A stretch of DNA of 64,000 nt from CAYRYU01 sp964428355 (GCA_964428355.1 CAYRYU010000002.1:128159-192158); one strand, 5' to 3'; positions 1 through 8,991 are shown, numbered from the stretch's first letter. Program-made: numbers and translations. The notes: generated from the sequence alone by a model not told the origin.

Positions 1-387
1 GTGGTCTGCCAGACTACGATCGAACTTTCGGATCTCCGGGAGGTCATCGACCGTCTGGTCGGAAGAACGCGTGAACTGGTCATCCACAACACGATCTGCG
101 ACGTCACGACCCGTCGCCAGGCATCGACCAGGGACCTTGCCAAAAACGTGGATGTTATGGTAATCGTCGGAGGTATGAACTCCGCGAACACCACCCGGCT
201 CGCCCAGATCAGTACCGCGACGGGAGCGAGAACCTACCAGGTCGAAACCGCCCAAGACATGAACCCCGCCTGGTTCCGGAAAGGAATGAAGGTGGGGCTG
301 AGCGCGGGAGCCAGCACTCCATCGGAGATCACGATCTCCCTGAAGGAGACGCTCCAGAAATGGGAGGAGGAGGGCAGGATTGGGTAA
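1..387 (+). CDS. ispH: 4-hydroxy-3-methylbut-2-enyl diphosphate reductase, C-terminal part
   Basis: This is the C-terminal 128 residues of IspH, the last enzyme of the MEP isoprenoid pathway, which reduces HMBPP to IPP and DMAPP with a 4Fe-4S cluster. The gene starts upstream of the window. Visible family marks are the NTICD segment holding the third cluster cysteine (residue 33 of the fragment), the VGGMNSANT segment whose Ser and Asn bind the diphosphate, and SAGASTP near the end. The GTG at base 1 is only the first in-frame codon and not a real start. The stop overlaps the next gene by 8 bp, so the two are probably co-transcribed. Confidence 0.95.
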   Translation: MVCQTTIELSDLREVIDRLVGRTRELVIHNTICDVTTRRQASTRDLAKNVDVMVIVGGMNSANTTRLAQISTATGARTYQVETAQDMNPAWFRKGMKVGLSAGASTPSEITISLKETLQKWEEEGRIG

Positions 388-919
388 GACGGAAGGCATT
401 TCGAAGATCATCCTCGGATTGGGGTATACCCTTGCCGCCCTGATCATCCTTTTCAATTTCCTGGGCCAGAAACCCGAGCCCAAGCCCAAACCGGGCGCGA
501 TCGAAATCCAGTTTCCCACCGATTACGAAAGCCTCAAAAGCCAGCTGGAGGAAAAACGCCGCGAGAACGGGCGGCTCAAGGAGATGCTCGAGGAGCTCCA
601 GAAGGGTTTCGAGGGAAAACAACCCGTGCGGAACAATTTCGACATCTCCAGCGTTCCGGAAGTCGATCCGGAGAAGCTCCTGAACCAGCCCATCCCGACA
701 GTCCGGCCCGAGGTTTTCCGGCCACAATCGGCCAGGAATCCCTTCCAACCGGGCAAGAACCCGTATCTCCCATTTTACGACGTTACGGAACTCGCATCCT
801 CGTCCTTGCCCTCCCCGGCCCGGACCGCTTTCCCCTTCCGGACCGACTCGCGGATTCCCTTCCTCCTTCGCGGAAGCCTCGTGCCGACGAAGGTCCGGGA
901 GATGCCCACCTCCCGCTAG
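380..919 (+). CDS. Membrane-anchored coiled-coil protein of unknown function
   Basis: The 179-residue product starts at TTG and overlaps the end of ispH by 8 bp, which suggests translational coupling. Residues 8-27 form one hydrophobic segment (IILGLGYTLAALIILFNFLG), followed by KPEPKPKP, a charged helix with heptad-like spacing (about residues 52-80, rich in E, K and L), and a Pro-rich, low-complexity C-terminal half. The topology looks like a single-pass protein with an extended extracytoplasmic part. I do not recognise a family. A short upstream GTG is not available in frame, so the TTG is the best start. Confidence 0.65.
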   Translation: MGKTEGISKIILGLGYTLAALIILFNFLGQKPEPKPKPGAIEIQFPTDYESLKSQLEEKRRENGRLKEMLEELQKGFEGKQPVRNNFDISSVPEVDPEKLLNQPIPTVRPEVFRPQSARNPFQPGKNPYLPFYDVTELASSSLPSPARTAFPFRTDSRIPFLLRGSLVPTKVREMPTSR

Positions 920-1005
920 CGCTTTTCCCCGGGTTTCATTTCATTTCCAGCCCGCTCGGCCGAGGAGCGCCTGCCGCTGGAAAGCCGTTTGTCGATCCGG
1001 TTCCC

Positions 1006-1024
1006 AAACCCGGATCCCGGGTTT
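1006..1024 (+). terminator. Possible terminator hairpin
   Basis: A perfect 8-bp stem, AAACCCGG and CCGGGTTT, encloses a 3-nt loop and is followed by CTCGGG and not by a long T run. It lies 87 bp past the stop of the membrane coiled-coil gene and before the LysM gene. This placement fits a transcript end, but the weak T tract leaves it uncertain. Confidence 0.35.
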
Positions 1025-1110
1025 CTCGGGAAGGTCTAATCTCGGTTTCGCAACCTGCCGATAGTTCTTACGGATACGAAAAGAACGCTCTTCCTAAGGA
1101 GACCTGTCTT

Positions 1111-2346
1111 ATGAGGCAAACGGTTCCGATCTTCCTATTGCTTGCGCTCTTGCTTTCCCCCTGGATGCCATCGTCGGCCGAGGTGATCGTTTCGGGCTTC
1201 CTTCCCGATTCCCAGAAAGGTCCGCTGACGGCCATCAAGGCCCCGCCAAAGGGAAAGGGGCTGGTTCTGGCCCATGTTTTCAACGGCGCGGAAAAAGCGA
1301 TGCAGGGCGGGAGCTACCAGTTGGGAATAGAAATCACCGGCTCCTCCAACAAAAGGGTTTTCCTGTTCAACCCCAGGACGGATATCCAGCCTGGCGGGAT
1401 AAAGACTTTCCCGCTCATGGTTCCAATGACCTCCAATGAGCGGAAAGGAGTGTTCCGTGTCTTCTCGAAAGCCGAGGGGCTGACGAGCTACTCGGACAGT
1501 TTCTCCCTTTCCCGCGAAAGCCTTCCAACCTCCGGCGGGGAATCCATGACTCTTTTCACCGAAGCCCCTCCGGAAGGGCAGGAAATCACCCCCCCCGCGG
1601 AAGTCCCCTTCGAAGGCGAATCTCCCGTCTCCGTGGGAAACACCGTCAAGGGCGCAAAGAAACCTTCCTCAGCCGCTTTGAAGGGCGGGAAGACGCCGCA
1701 CCCGGCCAATCACGGAACGGCAGCCGCCCCGACCAGGCCGGCTCCGAAGCCGGAGCCCTCGGCAACCCGGACCATCGACCCCTCCGAGTTCAAGACCCTC
1801 AGGACGATCGATGAGGAGCTCGTGATTTACGTTTTCAAGAAGGGGGATACCCTGAAGTCGGTTGCGGACCGTTATTACGGTGACAAGACCAAGGAACAGA
1901 CCATCGCCGACCTGAACTTCATCGAGAACACTTCCTCCATCAGGGTTGGAGAAGAGATCATCGTGGACGTCAAGCCTCTGGGAAAGGCGAAGAAGATCGG
2001 CGACAACAGGAAAACTGAAGCGAAGAACGCCGATCAGAAGAAACAGGATACGAAGAAGCAGGAAGCCGGCACCGGAAAACCGCAGGTCCAGGATTCCAAA
2101 AAGAAGGGCACCGGGACATCCACCGGAAAGAACGAATCGGTTTCCACCGTCCAGACGGTCGAAGCGCGGGAAGGTTCATTCACCTACGTCGTGCAGCCTG
2201 GGGACACGCTCGGGAAAATCGCGAAAAAGTTTTTGGGGAAAACCTCCCACGCGAACAAACTCCTGAAAGCAAACCCCGCCCTGAACCCCAAGAACCTGAA
2301 GGTCGGGACCGCGATCACGATTCCCGCTTTCCCCGAAAAAGCCTGA
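1111..2346 (+). CDS. Secreted protein with two LysM domains
   Basis: The 411-residue protein has a clear signal peptide (hydrophobic residues 6-20, then PSSAEV). Residues 30-130 look like a beta-rich domain. A low-complexity Pro/Lys/Ala linker covers roughly 140-230. The first LysM domain is at about 236-285 (VFKKGDTLKSVADRYYG ... VGEEIIV) and the second, after a Lys/Gln-rich linker, at about 356-408 (VVQPGDTLGKIAKKFLG ... VGTAITIP). LysM binds N-acetylglucosamine polymers, so the protein probably sits on peptidoglycan in the periplasm. No catalytic domain is visible. A good ribosome binding site (AAGGAG, 9 nt before ATG) supports the start. Confidence 0.85.
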   Translation: MRQTVPIFLLLALLLSPWMPSSAEVIVSGFLPDSQKGPLTAIKAPPKGKGLVLAHVFNGAEKAMQGGSYQLGIEITGSSNKRVFLFNPRTDIQPGGIKTFPLMVPMTSNERKGVFRVFSKAEGLTSYSDSFSLSRESLPTSGGESMTLFTEAPPEGQEITPPAEVPFEGESPVSVGNTVKGAKKPSSAALKGGKTPHPANHGTAAAPTRPAPKPEPSATRTIDPSEFKTLRTIDEELVIYVFKKGDTLKSVADRYYGDKTKEQTIADLNFIENTSSIRVGEEIIVDVKPLGKAKKIGDNRKTEAKNADQKKQDTKKQEAGTGKPQVQDSKKKGTGTSTGKNESVSTVQTVEAREGSFTYVVQPGDTLGKIAKKFLGKTSHANKLLKANPALNPKNLKVGTAITIPAFPEKA

Positions 2347-2376
2347 TAATCCGGACGAAGAAAGAAGAGGTTCAAA

Positions 2377-4485
2377 GTGAAATCGCCGTTGATCCAAGTT
2401 TCGAACGTTTCAGAAGCCGGATTCACCTTCCAGGTCAAGGGAAAGGCATTCCAGGAGGGGTATCTCTTCCTCGCACCCGAAATGGCCCCCCTGTTCCCGT
2501 TCAAGGAAGACCTCAGTTCGATCACCTTCGTCGATGAGGATGACGTGACCCACTCCGCGATCTTTCACCGGACGCGCGGATACATGGTGTGCCTGACATT
2601 CGGTGAATGGTGGGACCGCCACGCACTGAAGGAAGGCGACCTTCTCGGAATAGACGCGATCGACATCGCCCACCGCCAGTATCGCCTCAAGGCGCTGGGG
2701 GAGCGGAAAACCGCGCTCAACTCTTCCGAGGAGGACCTGAACCTTTTCATGCGTTCCGCCGGGGAGCCGCTCATCGCCTACCACCCATCCAACCTCGAGG
2801 TGCTCCGAAAGCTCCTCCTGGGCCAGTTTTCCCCATACAACGACACCAGGCTCCTCCTCAAAGGGGAGGAAATGAACTCCCAGAACGACCCCCAGGAGCT
2901 ACTGGCTCTCAAGACCTGTTTCGGTGTCCAGACCTATGAGCACCAGATCCAGACCGTCAGGAACGTGATCGAGGATTTCAACGGACGCGCCCTCCTGGCG
3001 GACGAGGTCGGTCTCGGAAAGACGATCGAGGCCGGCTTGATCCTGAAGGAGTACCTGCTGCGCGGAATGGTAAAGAAGGTCCTGATCCTGACTCCGGCAT
3101 CGCTCATCACGCAGTGGCAGCAGGAACTGAAGACGAAGTTCGACCTCAGCTTCAAGAACCACCTCGAGGCCTCGGACTGGGTTAACGGTGATCTGATCAT
3201 CGCTTCCCTCGATACGGCGAAGAGCCAGAAGAACCAGAAAGCCGTCCAGAGGATCCATTACGATCTTCTGATCATCGACGAAGCCCACAAGCTGAAGAAC
3301 AAGAAAACCCTCAACTGGAAGTTCGTCAACTCGATCAAGACGAAATACCTTCTGATGCTGACCGCGACCCCGATCCAAAACGACCTTCTGGAACTGTTCA
3401 ACCTGATCGCCATCCTCAAACCCGGCCATCTCTCGACGATGCAGAAGTTCAAGACCGAGTTCCTGACCGAGCGCGACAAACGGGTTCCCAAGAACTCGAC
3501 CAAGCTCCGGTCGATGCTTTCCGAGATCATGATCCGGCACAGGCGCTCCGATACACTGATCAAGTTCCCCCAGAGGTTCGTCCACACTGAGAGTATCGCG
3601 CTGAACGACGATGAATACAGGCTCTACGCGGAGCTGACGGATTTCATCCGAAGCAGGTATTTCACACTTCCCACACACAACAACCCGCGTGGGATCAACC
3701 GGCTCACGCTGATTCTCCTCCAAAAATTGATGGGAAGTTCCACCCAGGCTCTCGAGCGGGCACTCTCCAAGATGATCGCAAGCAACTTCTACAAGGACGA
3801 CTTCGACGACTCGCTCAAAAGGCTCCTCGAGATGGCCCGGTCGGTGGGAATGTCCAAGAAGACCCAGATCCTGATGGAGCTGCTCGGAAGTCTCAACGAA
3901 AAGGTGATCATCTTCACCCAGTTCCGCGGCACGCAGGATTATCTGAGCGCACTGCTCCGGAAGAGCAAATACACGGTCTCGGTTTTCAACGGCCAGCTTT
4001 CACAGTCCGAGAAAGATGCCTGCATCGAGAGTTTCAGGCACAAGAACCAGGTCCTGATCTCCACGGAGTCAGGCGGTGAAGGCCGCAACCTCCAGTTCTG
4101 CAAGGTCCTGATCAACTACGACCTTCCCTGGAACCCGATGAGGGTGGAACAGAGAATCGGTCGTATCCACCGGTTGGGTCAGACGGAGGATGTCCATATC
4201 ATCAATCTCAGCGCAAGGGACACCATCGAATCCTATGTCCTGGAGCTTTTGGACAAGAAGATCAACCTCTTCCGCCTCATCATCGGGGAACTCGAGATGA
4301 TCCTTGGCAACCTCCACTCGAAAAAGACCCTGGAGCAGATCATCATCGATATCGTGACCATGTCCCCCAACCAGGAATCGATGAAACGGAAGTTCCACAC
4401 GCTCGGCCGGAAGCTCGAAAAGGCTCTCGCCAACCATCAGGACATCACCGCCGCTCAGGAGGACATTTTCAATGGAGGAAAATAA
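2377..4485 (+). CDS. SNF2-family ATPase (RapA/HepA or YqhH-like)
   Basis: This 702-residue superfamily 2 DNA translocase starts at GTG. Walker A lies in DEVGLGKTIEAG (from residue 209), the DEAH box at 301-304, LTATPIQN just after it, the helicase C motif SGGEGRNLQ from 565, and QRIGRIHRLGQ from 592, the arginine-finger motif VI. The roughly 170 residues before the ATPase core are not recognised. RapA/HepA proteins recycle RNA polymerase. Bacillus YqhH is a shorter relative of unknown role encoded beside yqhG. This protein stops soon after motif VI, and the next gene (14-bp overlap) appears to supply the usual C-terminal region, so the two probably act as one complex. Confidence 0.9.
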   Translation: MKSPLIQVSNVSEAGFTFQVKGKAFQEGYLFLAPEMAPLFPFKEDLSSITFVDEDDVTHSAIFHRTRGYMVCLTFGEWWDRHALKEGDLLGIDAIDIAHRQYRLKALGERKTALNSSEEDLNLFMRSAGEPLIAYHPSNLEVLRKLLLGQFSPYNDTRLLLKGEEMNSQNDPQELLALKTCFGVQTYEHQIQTVRNVIEDFNGRALLADEVGLGKTIEAGLILKEYLLRGMVKKVLILTPASLITQWQQELKTKFDLSFKNHLEASDWVNGDLIIASLDTAKSQKNQKAVQRIHYDLLIIDEAHKLKNKKTLNWKFVNSIKTKYLLMLTATPIQNDLLELFNLIAILKPGHLSTMQKFKTEFLTERDKRVPKNSTKLRSMLSEIMIRHRRSDTLIKFPQRFVHTESIALNDDEYRLYAELTDFIRSRYFTLPTHNNPRGINRLTLILLQKLMGSSTQALERALSKMIASNFYKDDFDDSLKRLLEMARSVGMSKKTQILMELLGSLNEKVIIFTQFRGTQDYLSALLRKSKYTVSVFNGQLSQSEKDACIESFRHKNQVLISTESGGEGRNLQFCKVLINYDLPWNPMRVEQRIGRIHRLGQTEDVHIINLSARDTIESYVLELLDKKINLFRLIIGELEMILGNLHSKKTLEQIIIDIVTMSPNQESMKRKFHTLGRKLEKALANHQDITAAQEDIFNGGK

Positions 4486-5434
4486 GATCAAGGAACTCGT
4501 CTTCTCCTTCATGGACCGGCTCTCCATAACCCCTGTACCCGAAGGCGACGGAACCTGGCGGGTCCAGATTCCCGAAAAGGAGAAGAGCTTCTTCAACGGC
4601 AACGAGGAGCTGCTTTTCACGTTCGACCGCGCCATTGCGGAAAACCACCGCGATCTGGAACTGATCTGCGATGGGTCCTATCTGCTCAGGAAGATCATCG
4701 AACGGTTGCTCGAGACCCCCAAGGTAAGCCGGGTTTTCGCCCTGACCCCTCCTTCCCTTCCGCCGATCGACAAGCAGAAGGGTACGGAGCTCCGTGTGGT
4801 GACCGCGGGCAAGGTCTACTACCGTCAACAGGTGATTTTCAACTTCAAGGTCAGGATCAAATCGGATTCGTGCAAGGAAATGCTGTTTTCGGCCCTTGCC
4901 GATGCGGCAAAACATGAAATATACTTGAAGAAGGGGTTGTCCTGGATCGGTCCCGAGGAGTATTCGGAAACCCCCGACCCCGACATTCCGGTCGAGGAAT
5001 CCGGGGAAGAGATTCTTCGTTTGTATCTCCAGGCATGTCGGAAGCTGGAGGAAACCATGGCTTCCGAAATCGAGGAGTTGAAGGAGGGATTGTCCGAGGA
5101 GTTCCGTGAGGAGCTCGACAAGTTCAGGGAATACCTGAACGAGCAGAAACGCGAACTCCAGAAGAAACGTGAAAACGTCTGCTTCCACCTCTACTTCTTC
5201 CAGAAGGAAGAGGAAATCGACCGGATGATCCGGGACCTGGAAGCGGAACAGGAACGGAAGATCGAAGAACTGAAGGAGAAATACGCACTCAAGGTGGAGA
5301 TCAACCTGGTCGGAGCGATCATGGTGTGCATTCCCACGATCGGGGTCCCGGCGAGCCAGCTCGCGAGAAAGCGGAAGGAAGCGACGACGATCCCGATGGG
5401 CGGAGGCAACCTGGAGGCCCGGCCCGCAGTCTGA
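4472..5434 (+). CDS. Partner of the SNF2 ATPase, resembling the RapA-like C-terminal region or YqhG
   Basis: The 320-residue protein starts inside the SNF2 gene (14-bp overlap). Residues about 48-75 (LLFTFDRAIAENHRDLELI and the following LLRKIIERL) resemble the segment seen after the helicase core in many RapA-like proteins, where a TFDR run precedes a conserved ELL..GHPLL motif. Residues about 180-280 are highly charged and predicted to be coiled coil. A short hydrophobic stretch follows (NLVGAIMVCIPTIG). The family assignment is from recalled pattern only. The operon position, directly after a SNF2 gene as with Bacillus yqhH-yqhG, is the stronger clue that it is a subunit of the translocase. 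Confidence 0.6.
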   Translation: MEENKIKELVFSFMDRLSITPVPEGDGTWRVQIPEKEKSFFNGNEELLFTFDRAIAENHRDLELICDGSYLLRKIIERLLETPKVSRVFALTPPSLPPIDKQKGTELRVVTAGKVYYRQQVIFNFKVRIKSDSCKEMLFSALADAAKHEIYLKKGLSWIGPEEYSETPDPDIPVEESGEEILRLYLQACRKLEETMASEIEELKEGLSEEFREELDKFREYLNEQKRELQKKRENVCFHLYFFQKEEEIDRMIRDLEAEQERKIEELKEKYALKVEINLVGAIMVCIPTIGVPASQLARKRKEATTIPMGGGNLEARPAV

Positions 5435-5452
5435 GGGTAAGGAGGCGCTGCC

Positions 5453-5755
5453 ATGTTTTTCAAACAGATCCTGATTCTCTTCGTCATCATGGGGGTCCTC
5501 GGTTTCATTTATGGAGACCGGGTCCTGAATTTCCAGGCGAACCTGATGCTGAACTGGCAGTACGATTTCCCCGCCTATGAAGCCTACGAGCGGATCATCC
5601 GGTATTACCCCTCCAGCATCTACCGAATGGAAGCGCAGAAGATGATGGAAATACTGGTGAAACGCAACCACGACCTCCGAAAATATCTCGAGATCCGCGA
5701 CAAGGATATCCGGAAGCTGGAAAAGGAACGCGCGAAGCAGGAGGCCAACCGCTAG
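5453..5755 (+). CDS. Small membrane-anchored protein with TPR-like helices
   Basis: This 100-residue protein starts 18 bp after the previous stop. Residues 5-19 form an N-terminal hydrophobic anchor (ILILFVIMGVLGFIY). A helix pair with TPR-like spacing follows (DFPAYEAYERIIRYYPSS), and then a very charged C-terminal helix. The YPSS..R.EA pattern is typical of TPR units in BamD or YbgF-like proteins, but only one unit fits here. Function unknown. A GGAGG-like site (AAGGAGGCGCTGCC) lies ahead of the ATG. Confidence 0.65.
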   Translation: MFFKQILILFVIMGVLGFIYGDRVLNFQANLMLNWQYDFPAYEAYERIIRYYPSSIYRMEAQKMMEILVKRNHDLRKYLEIRDKDIRKLEKERAKQEANR

Positions 5756-5794
5756 TTTTCCCCACGTTGGCCTTTCCCTGGTCCCGAATTCAGG

Positions 5795-5833
5795 ATCGCC
5801 GGAAGCAGTTTTTTCGAAGCCGCTTCCGGCGAT
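5795..5833 (+). terminator. 12-bp perfect inverted repeat, possible terminator
   Basis: ATCGCCGGAAGC is repeated as its exact reverse complement after a 15-nt T-rich loop, 40 bp past the stop of the small anchor gene. It lacks a T run immediately after the stem but is followed by CTGGTTTTC. The 350-bp gap to the next start (5756-6106) otherwise holds only the promoter noted at 6003-6031 and no convincing gene. Confidence 0.4.
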
Positions 5834-6002
5834 TCTGGTTTTCACGGGCCTGGGTTTCCCGGGCACGCTCCCGAAGAGGTCTTGTACTGCCTTCCGAAAT
5901 GAGGGCGGGGGGGGGAGGCCATGGAAAAGCGCGACGGAATGAATATCGAAAGGGATTTTCAGGCTGGCCTTTTTCGCCTCAAGTTGTACTGGAGGGAATA
6001 TC

Positions 6003-6031
6003 TTGTTTGGATGACAGGGATCCTGTATGAT
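6003..6031 (+). promoter_or_regulatory. Putative sigma-70 promoter for the lectin-repeat lipoprotein
   Basis: TTGTTT and TATGAT are separated by exactly 17 bp. The start point would lie near 6038, about 70 bp before the ATG at 6107. It also argues against the longer reading frame that opens at 5921, because that start would lie upstream of the promoter. Confidence 0.45.
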
Positions 6032-6106
6032 TCCACGGGAACCGAGATCGAGGCGGGCCGCAAGAGGAAGCAGAGCTTTCGGAAGCCGGCCTCTGAAGGA
6101 GTTATC

Positions 6107-8938
6107 ATGACCCAGAACCGGAGGTTCTTCGTTCTTCTTCTCGTAGCCGCCGTGGGGTGTTCCCTGGGCTGCCGTCTGATCGGCGGATATGGGAATGACC
6201 CCGAGGTGAATGTTGGGGGCGGCGAGGCTACCGTCTTGACTGGTTCCGTTGCGTTGACCGGCGACGTCGAGCAAGGTCTGCTGGCGGGAGTCCGGGGTGG
6301 TCTTGCCTCGGGAACGAGCATTGGAAAGCAGATTCCATTTTCCGGTTTGAAGGCACAGCTGTTCTCGTATGAAGCCGGGGCCACCGTCACTCTTACCTTG
6401 CCGGTGGACGTTTCGGCCAGCGGGACGTTTTCCCTGGCTGGAAACGGTTTTCCGAAGAATCTTTTCGTCCGGGTGTTCAATTCCTCTGGGACTCTGGTAT
6501 TGCTCGCGGTTGTCAACTCCCCGGTTTCGGGGACCACGATCACTGTCTCCGAGCGCTCCACCGCCATCGGCCTGGTGATCGTCGCAGCAGCGGGAAGCAA
6601 GAAGCTCCTTCTGGCCAGCGATGTCGAAGCCCAGGTTTCCCAGAATGTCCTGTCGGCGATCACAACCCTGATCGCAGCCGGATTGCGGGACCCCGTCGCC
6701 GGCACCGGCGGGTTGCAGAACTCGGCGCTTGTCACGACGGCAGCGGACCAGACAAAACCGATGTCCACCGGCGGAGGGACCGCCAGCCCCACGGGTCCCA
6801 CCTGGCCGGCGAACGTCCTTGCGGGCACCGCTTTGAACTCGCCGGTTCTTGCGGCTCTCGCCGGGCAGTATGGCCAGACGGCCCGCGCCGCGCTCGCCAG
6901 CCTGTCCGCCTCGGATCTCGACCAGGCCGTCCGGGCCGCGGTCGCGGTGGGCATCGATCTCTCCGCGATGACTCCCGCGGAAGCAGCAGCCAATCCGCTG
7001 ATCCAGATGGCCCTTCGGGTGGGAACCCCGATCGTTTTCGAGAATCTGGGGGCGTTGACCCAGCTTCCGATCCCGGGCGGGACCGGAGACAGCGTGGCCG
7101 CCATGGCCGCTGCGCTGGGCATGGGCATTCGGGCACAGATCGCCCTGGCGGTTCCGTCGAACTACGCGGGCCAGACGGAACTGTACTGCTTTGGGGGGGA
7201 TGGCACGCTGCCGGTTCTTCCCCTAGGTGTCGTGACGGGGGTGGCAACCCCCTCCGGCCTTCCCATCGTTTCCACCGACACCACGAAATTGCCCGGGATC
7301 TCGACGTGGAGTTTTCCCCTTCCCTCCGCCAGCCAGATGGCCGGAACGATCAAGACCCTTCTCGGGTCGAGCCTGCGCCAGCAAAGAATCCCCAATGGCT
7401 CGATCCGGGGATCGGTCAGCGCCCCTCCCCTGCCGCTCCCGCAGGCGAGTGTTTCGGGGACCCCTCCCACCGGTGTCACCAAGAAGGAATTCGTGATCAA
7501 ATGGGGCGAGTTCGTCTGGTATCCGCGCGACCGGGGCCAGGATTTCGTCATCCAATGCTCGCTCCGAGTACAGATGTTCCAGGGCCAGGGTGGGGAGAAG
7601 AAGTGGGTCCGGTTCATCGTCGACGACGCAGGATCCACAGCCGGATTCCTGAATCGGGGAGCACTTTATTTCCGGAGCGATCACGACAAGGGCTATTTCA
7701 TCGGGGGAGCGCAGGTAAAGCTGACCACTCCCGACTCATGGGTCACGCTTGAACAGAGTCATCCGGCCCATGTCAATGCGGGCATCCCACCTGACGGTCC
7801 CAACAATATTCCCGCCTCGGAGTATCACCCGGCTCCGACCACGAGCGTGACCGCCTTCGATGTGGACTATCTCGAAAACGGTGTCCGCAAGACGTGGCGG
7901 AGCGAGGAGTCCCGCCAGTTCCAGATGGACGAGTTCGAACTCAACCCCGGAACGGGGGCGGAATGGAACTGGCGCCTCTTCCTGTGTTACGCGCCCGACC
8001 ACGGGGACAACAACGAGACCAAGAGGATCCGAAAGCTCGGATATCTTTCGGACCGGCCCGGCTCTCGCGGGCAGGTTTACTGGGATTGGGGTTACATGGC
8101 GGAAGACGTGGGGGACAACACCTCATTTGCGTTCGAGCATGATCAGACTATCGGCTGGCCAATGCGCATGTCCCGTGGGACCGACCAGACGGCTTTCCAC
8201 CCCCAGGTGCAGGCCTGTTATTCCGTAACGGGAAACGAGACGAGGTCGACCCAGTTCACCCTCCGCCTGGTTCAGGAGGTCTGGAACGTGTGGTCGGATG
8301 ACCATGACCACGATTACCGGGCGGTCTACTCCGCGCAGCTCGACCGGGGCGTCTCGGTCGATTTCCAACGGATGAAGGGTTCTTCCCCGATCTGGGCGAC
8401 CAACACATCCGGCAATCCCGGTGCAAGGAAGGTCATGCAGAGCGACGGCAACCTCGTGATCTACAGCCAGGACGGAAGGGCACTCTGGGCATCCAACACG
8501 GGCGGAAGCAACGGGGCAAAGGGGGCCGTTCTCGAGATGCAGAGCGACGGCAATCTCGTGATCTACAGCCGGAAGGCTCTTTGGGCGACCAACACCAGCG
8601 GCAATCCGGGGGCGTACAAGAGGTTCCAGAGCGACGGCAACCTCGTCATCTACAGCAGCGACGGCCGGCCGCTCTGGGCTTCCGGCACTTCGGGAAACCC
8701 CGGAGCCACGTGCACGATGCAGGGCGACGGCAACCTGGTGATCAAAGCCCAGGACGGCAGGGTCCTGTGGGCCGCCGGGACCGGAGGTAACAACGGGGCA
8801 AAGGACATCATGCAGGACGACGGCAACTACGTGATTTACGACAACCGTCCCGTCTGGGCATCGAACACCAGCGGAAATCCTGGAGCCTACGACGTGATGC
8901 AGAATGACGGCAACTACGTGATCTACGCAGGCAACTGA
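6107..8938 (+). CDS. Lipoprotein with C-terminal bulb-type (B-lectin) mannose-binding repeats
   Basis: The product has 943 residues. I chose the ATG at 6107, not the in-frame ATG at 5921, because it follows GAAGGAG at the right distance and opens a lipoprotein signal peptide with candidate lipobox cysteines at 18 (AAVGC) and 22 (SLGC). A Gly/Ser/Thr/Ala-rich region runs to about residue 460, then an unrecognised beta-rich domain. From about 8380 to the end come six tandem units with the B-lectin carbohydrate motif QxDxNxVxY (QSDGNLVIY three times, QGDGNLVIK, QDDGNYVIY, QNDGNYVIY), each between LWA.T.GNPGA-type spacers. In this family the motif binds alpha-mannose. Likely a surface adhesin or glycan-binding protein. 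Confidence 0.85.
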   Translation: MTQNRRFFVLLLVAAVGCSLGCRLIGGYGNDPEVNVGGGEATVLTGSVALTGDVEQGLLAGVRGGLASGTSIGKQIPFSGLKAQLFSYEAGATVTLTLPVDVSASGTFSLAGNGFPKNLFVRVFNSSGTLVLLAVVNSPVSGTTITVSERSTAIGLVIVAAAGSKKLLLASDVEAQVSQNVLSAITTLIAAGLRDPVAGTGGLQNSALVTTAADQTKPMSTGGGTASPTGPTWPANVLAGTALNSPVLAALAGQYGQTARAALASLSASDLDQAVRAAVAVGIDLSAMTPAEAAANPLIQMALRVGTPIVFENLGALTQLPIPGGTGDSVAAMAAALGMGIRAQIALAVPSNYAGQTELYCFGGDGTLPVLPLGVVTGVATPSGLPIVSTDTTKLPGISTWSFPLPSASQMAGTIKTLLGSSLRQQRIPNGSIRGSVSAPPLPLPQASVSGTPPTGVTKKEFVIKWGEFVWYPRDRGQDFVIQCSLRVQMFQGQGGEKKWVRFIVDDAGSTAGFLNRGALYFRSDHDKGYFIGGAQVKLTTPDSWVTLEQSHPAHVNAGIPPDGPNNIPASEYHPAPTTSVTAFDVDYLENGVRKTWRSEESRQFQMDEFELNPGTGAEWNWRLFLCYAPDHGDNNETKRIRKLGYLSDRPGSRGQVYWDWGYMAEDVGDNTSFAFEHDQTIGWPMRMSRGTDQTAFHPQVQACYSVTGNETRSTQFTLRLVQEVWNVWSDDHDHDYRAVYSAQLDRGVSVDFQRMKGSSPIWATNTSGNPGARKVMQSDGNLVIYSQDGRALWASNTGGSNGAKGAVLEMQSDGNLVIYSRKALWATNTSGNPGAYKRFQSDGNLVIYSSDGRPLWASGTSGNPGATCTMQGDGNLVIKAQDGRVLWAAGTGGNNGAKDIMQDDGNYVIYDNRPVWASNTSGNPGAYDVMQNDGNYVIYAGN
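8380..8935 (+). repeat. Six tandem B-lectin repeats inside the lipoprotein gene
   Basis: About 30-37 codons per unit, each carrying QxDxNxVxY and a following W-A-(S/T)-N-T-x-G-(N/S)-x-G-A run. The DNA copies remain close to each other (repeated AGCGACGGCAACCT), so recent expansion or recombination between units is likely. The fourth unit has Lys in place of the motif Tyr and may bind weakly. Confidence 0.85.
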
Positions 8939-8958
8939 GCCACCCGCCACGTTCTTTT

Positions 8959-8991
8959 GCGATGCGGCCCGGGTTTCCCGGGCTGCATCGC
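8959..8991 (+). terminator. Strong hairpin after the lipoprotein gene
   Basis: A 15-bp stem (GCGATGCGGCCCGGG against CCCGGGCTGCATCGC, one G-T wobble) with a TTT loop begins 20 bp after the stop. It is followed by CGGTTTCTCC and not by a pure T run, so it may terminate transcription inefficiently or simply stabilise the 3' end. Confidence 0.55.

Noticed and set aside
1040..1068. Sigma-28-type promoter before the LysM gene (GCCGATAG)
   Set aside because: The -35 part is poor (CTAA at 17 bp, not TAAA at 15 bp) and no flagellar genes are near.
5921..6106. Upstream extension of the lectin-repeat lipoprotein to an ATG after GGGGAGG
   Set aside because: It would place the signal peptide 62 residues inside the protein and start before the best promoter.
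4469..6274. A 601-codon frame on the minus strand across the SNF2 partner and small anchor genes
   Set aside because: The opposite genes have ribosome sites, overlaps and plausible structure; this one has no start signal or family motif.
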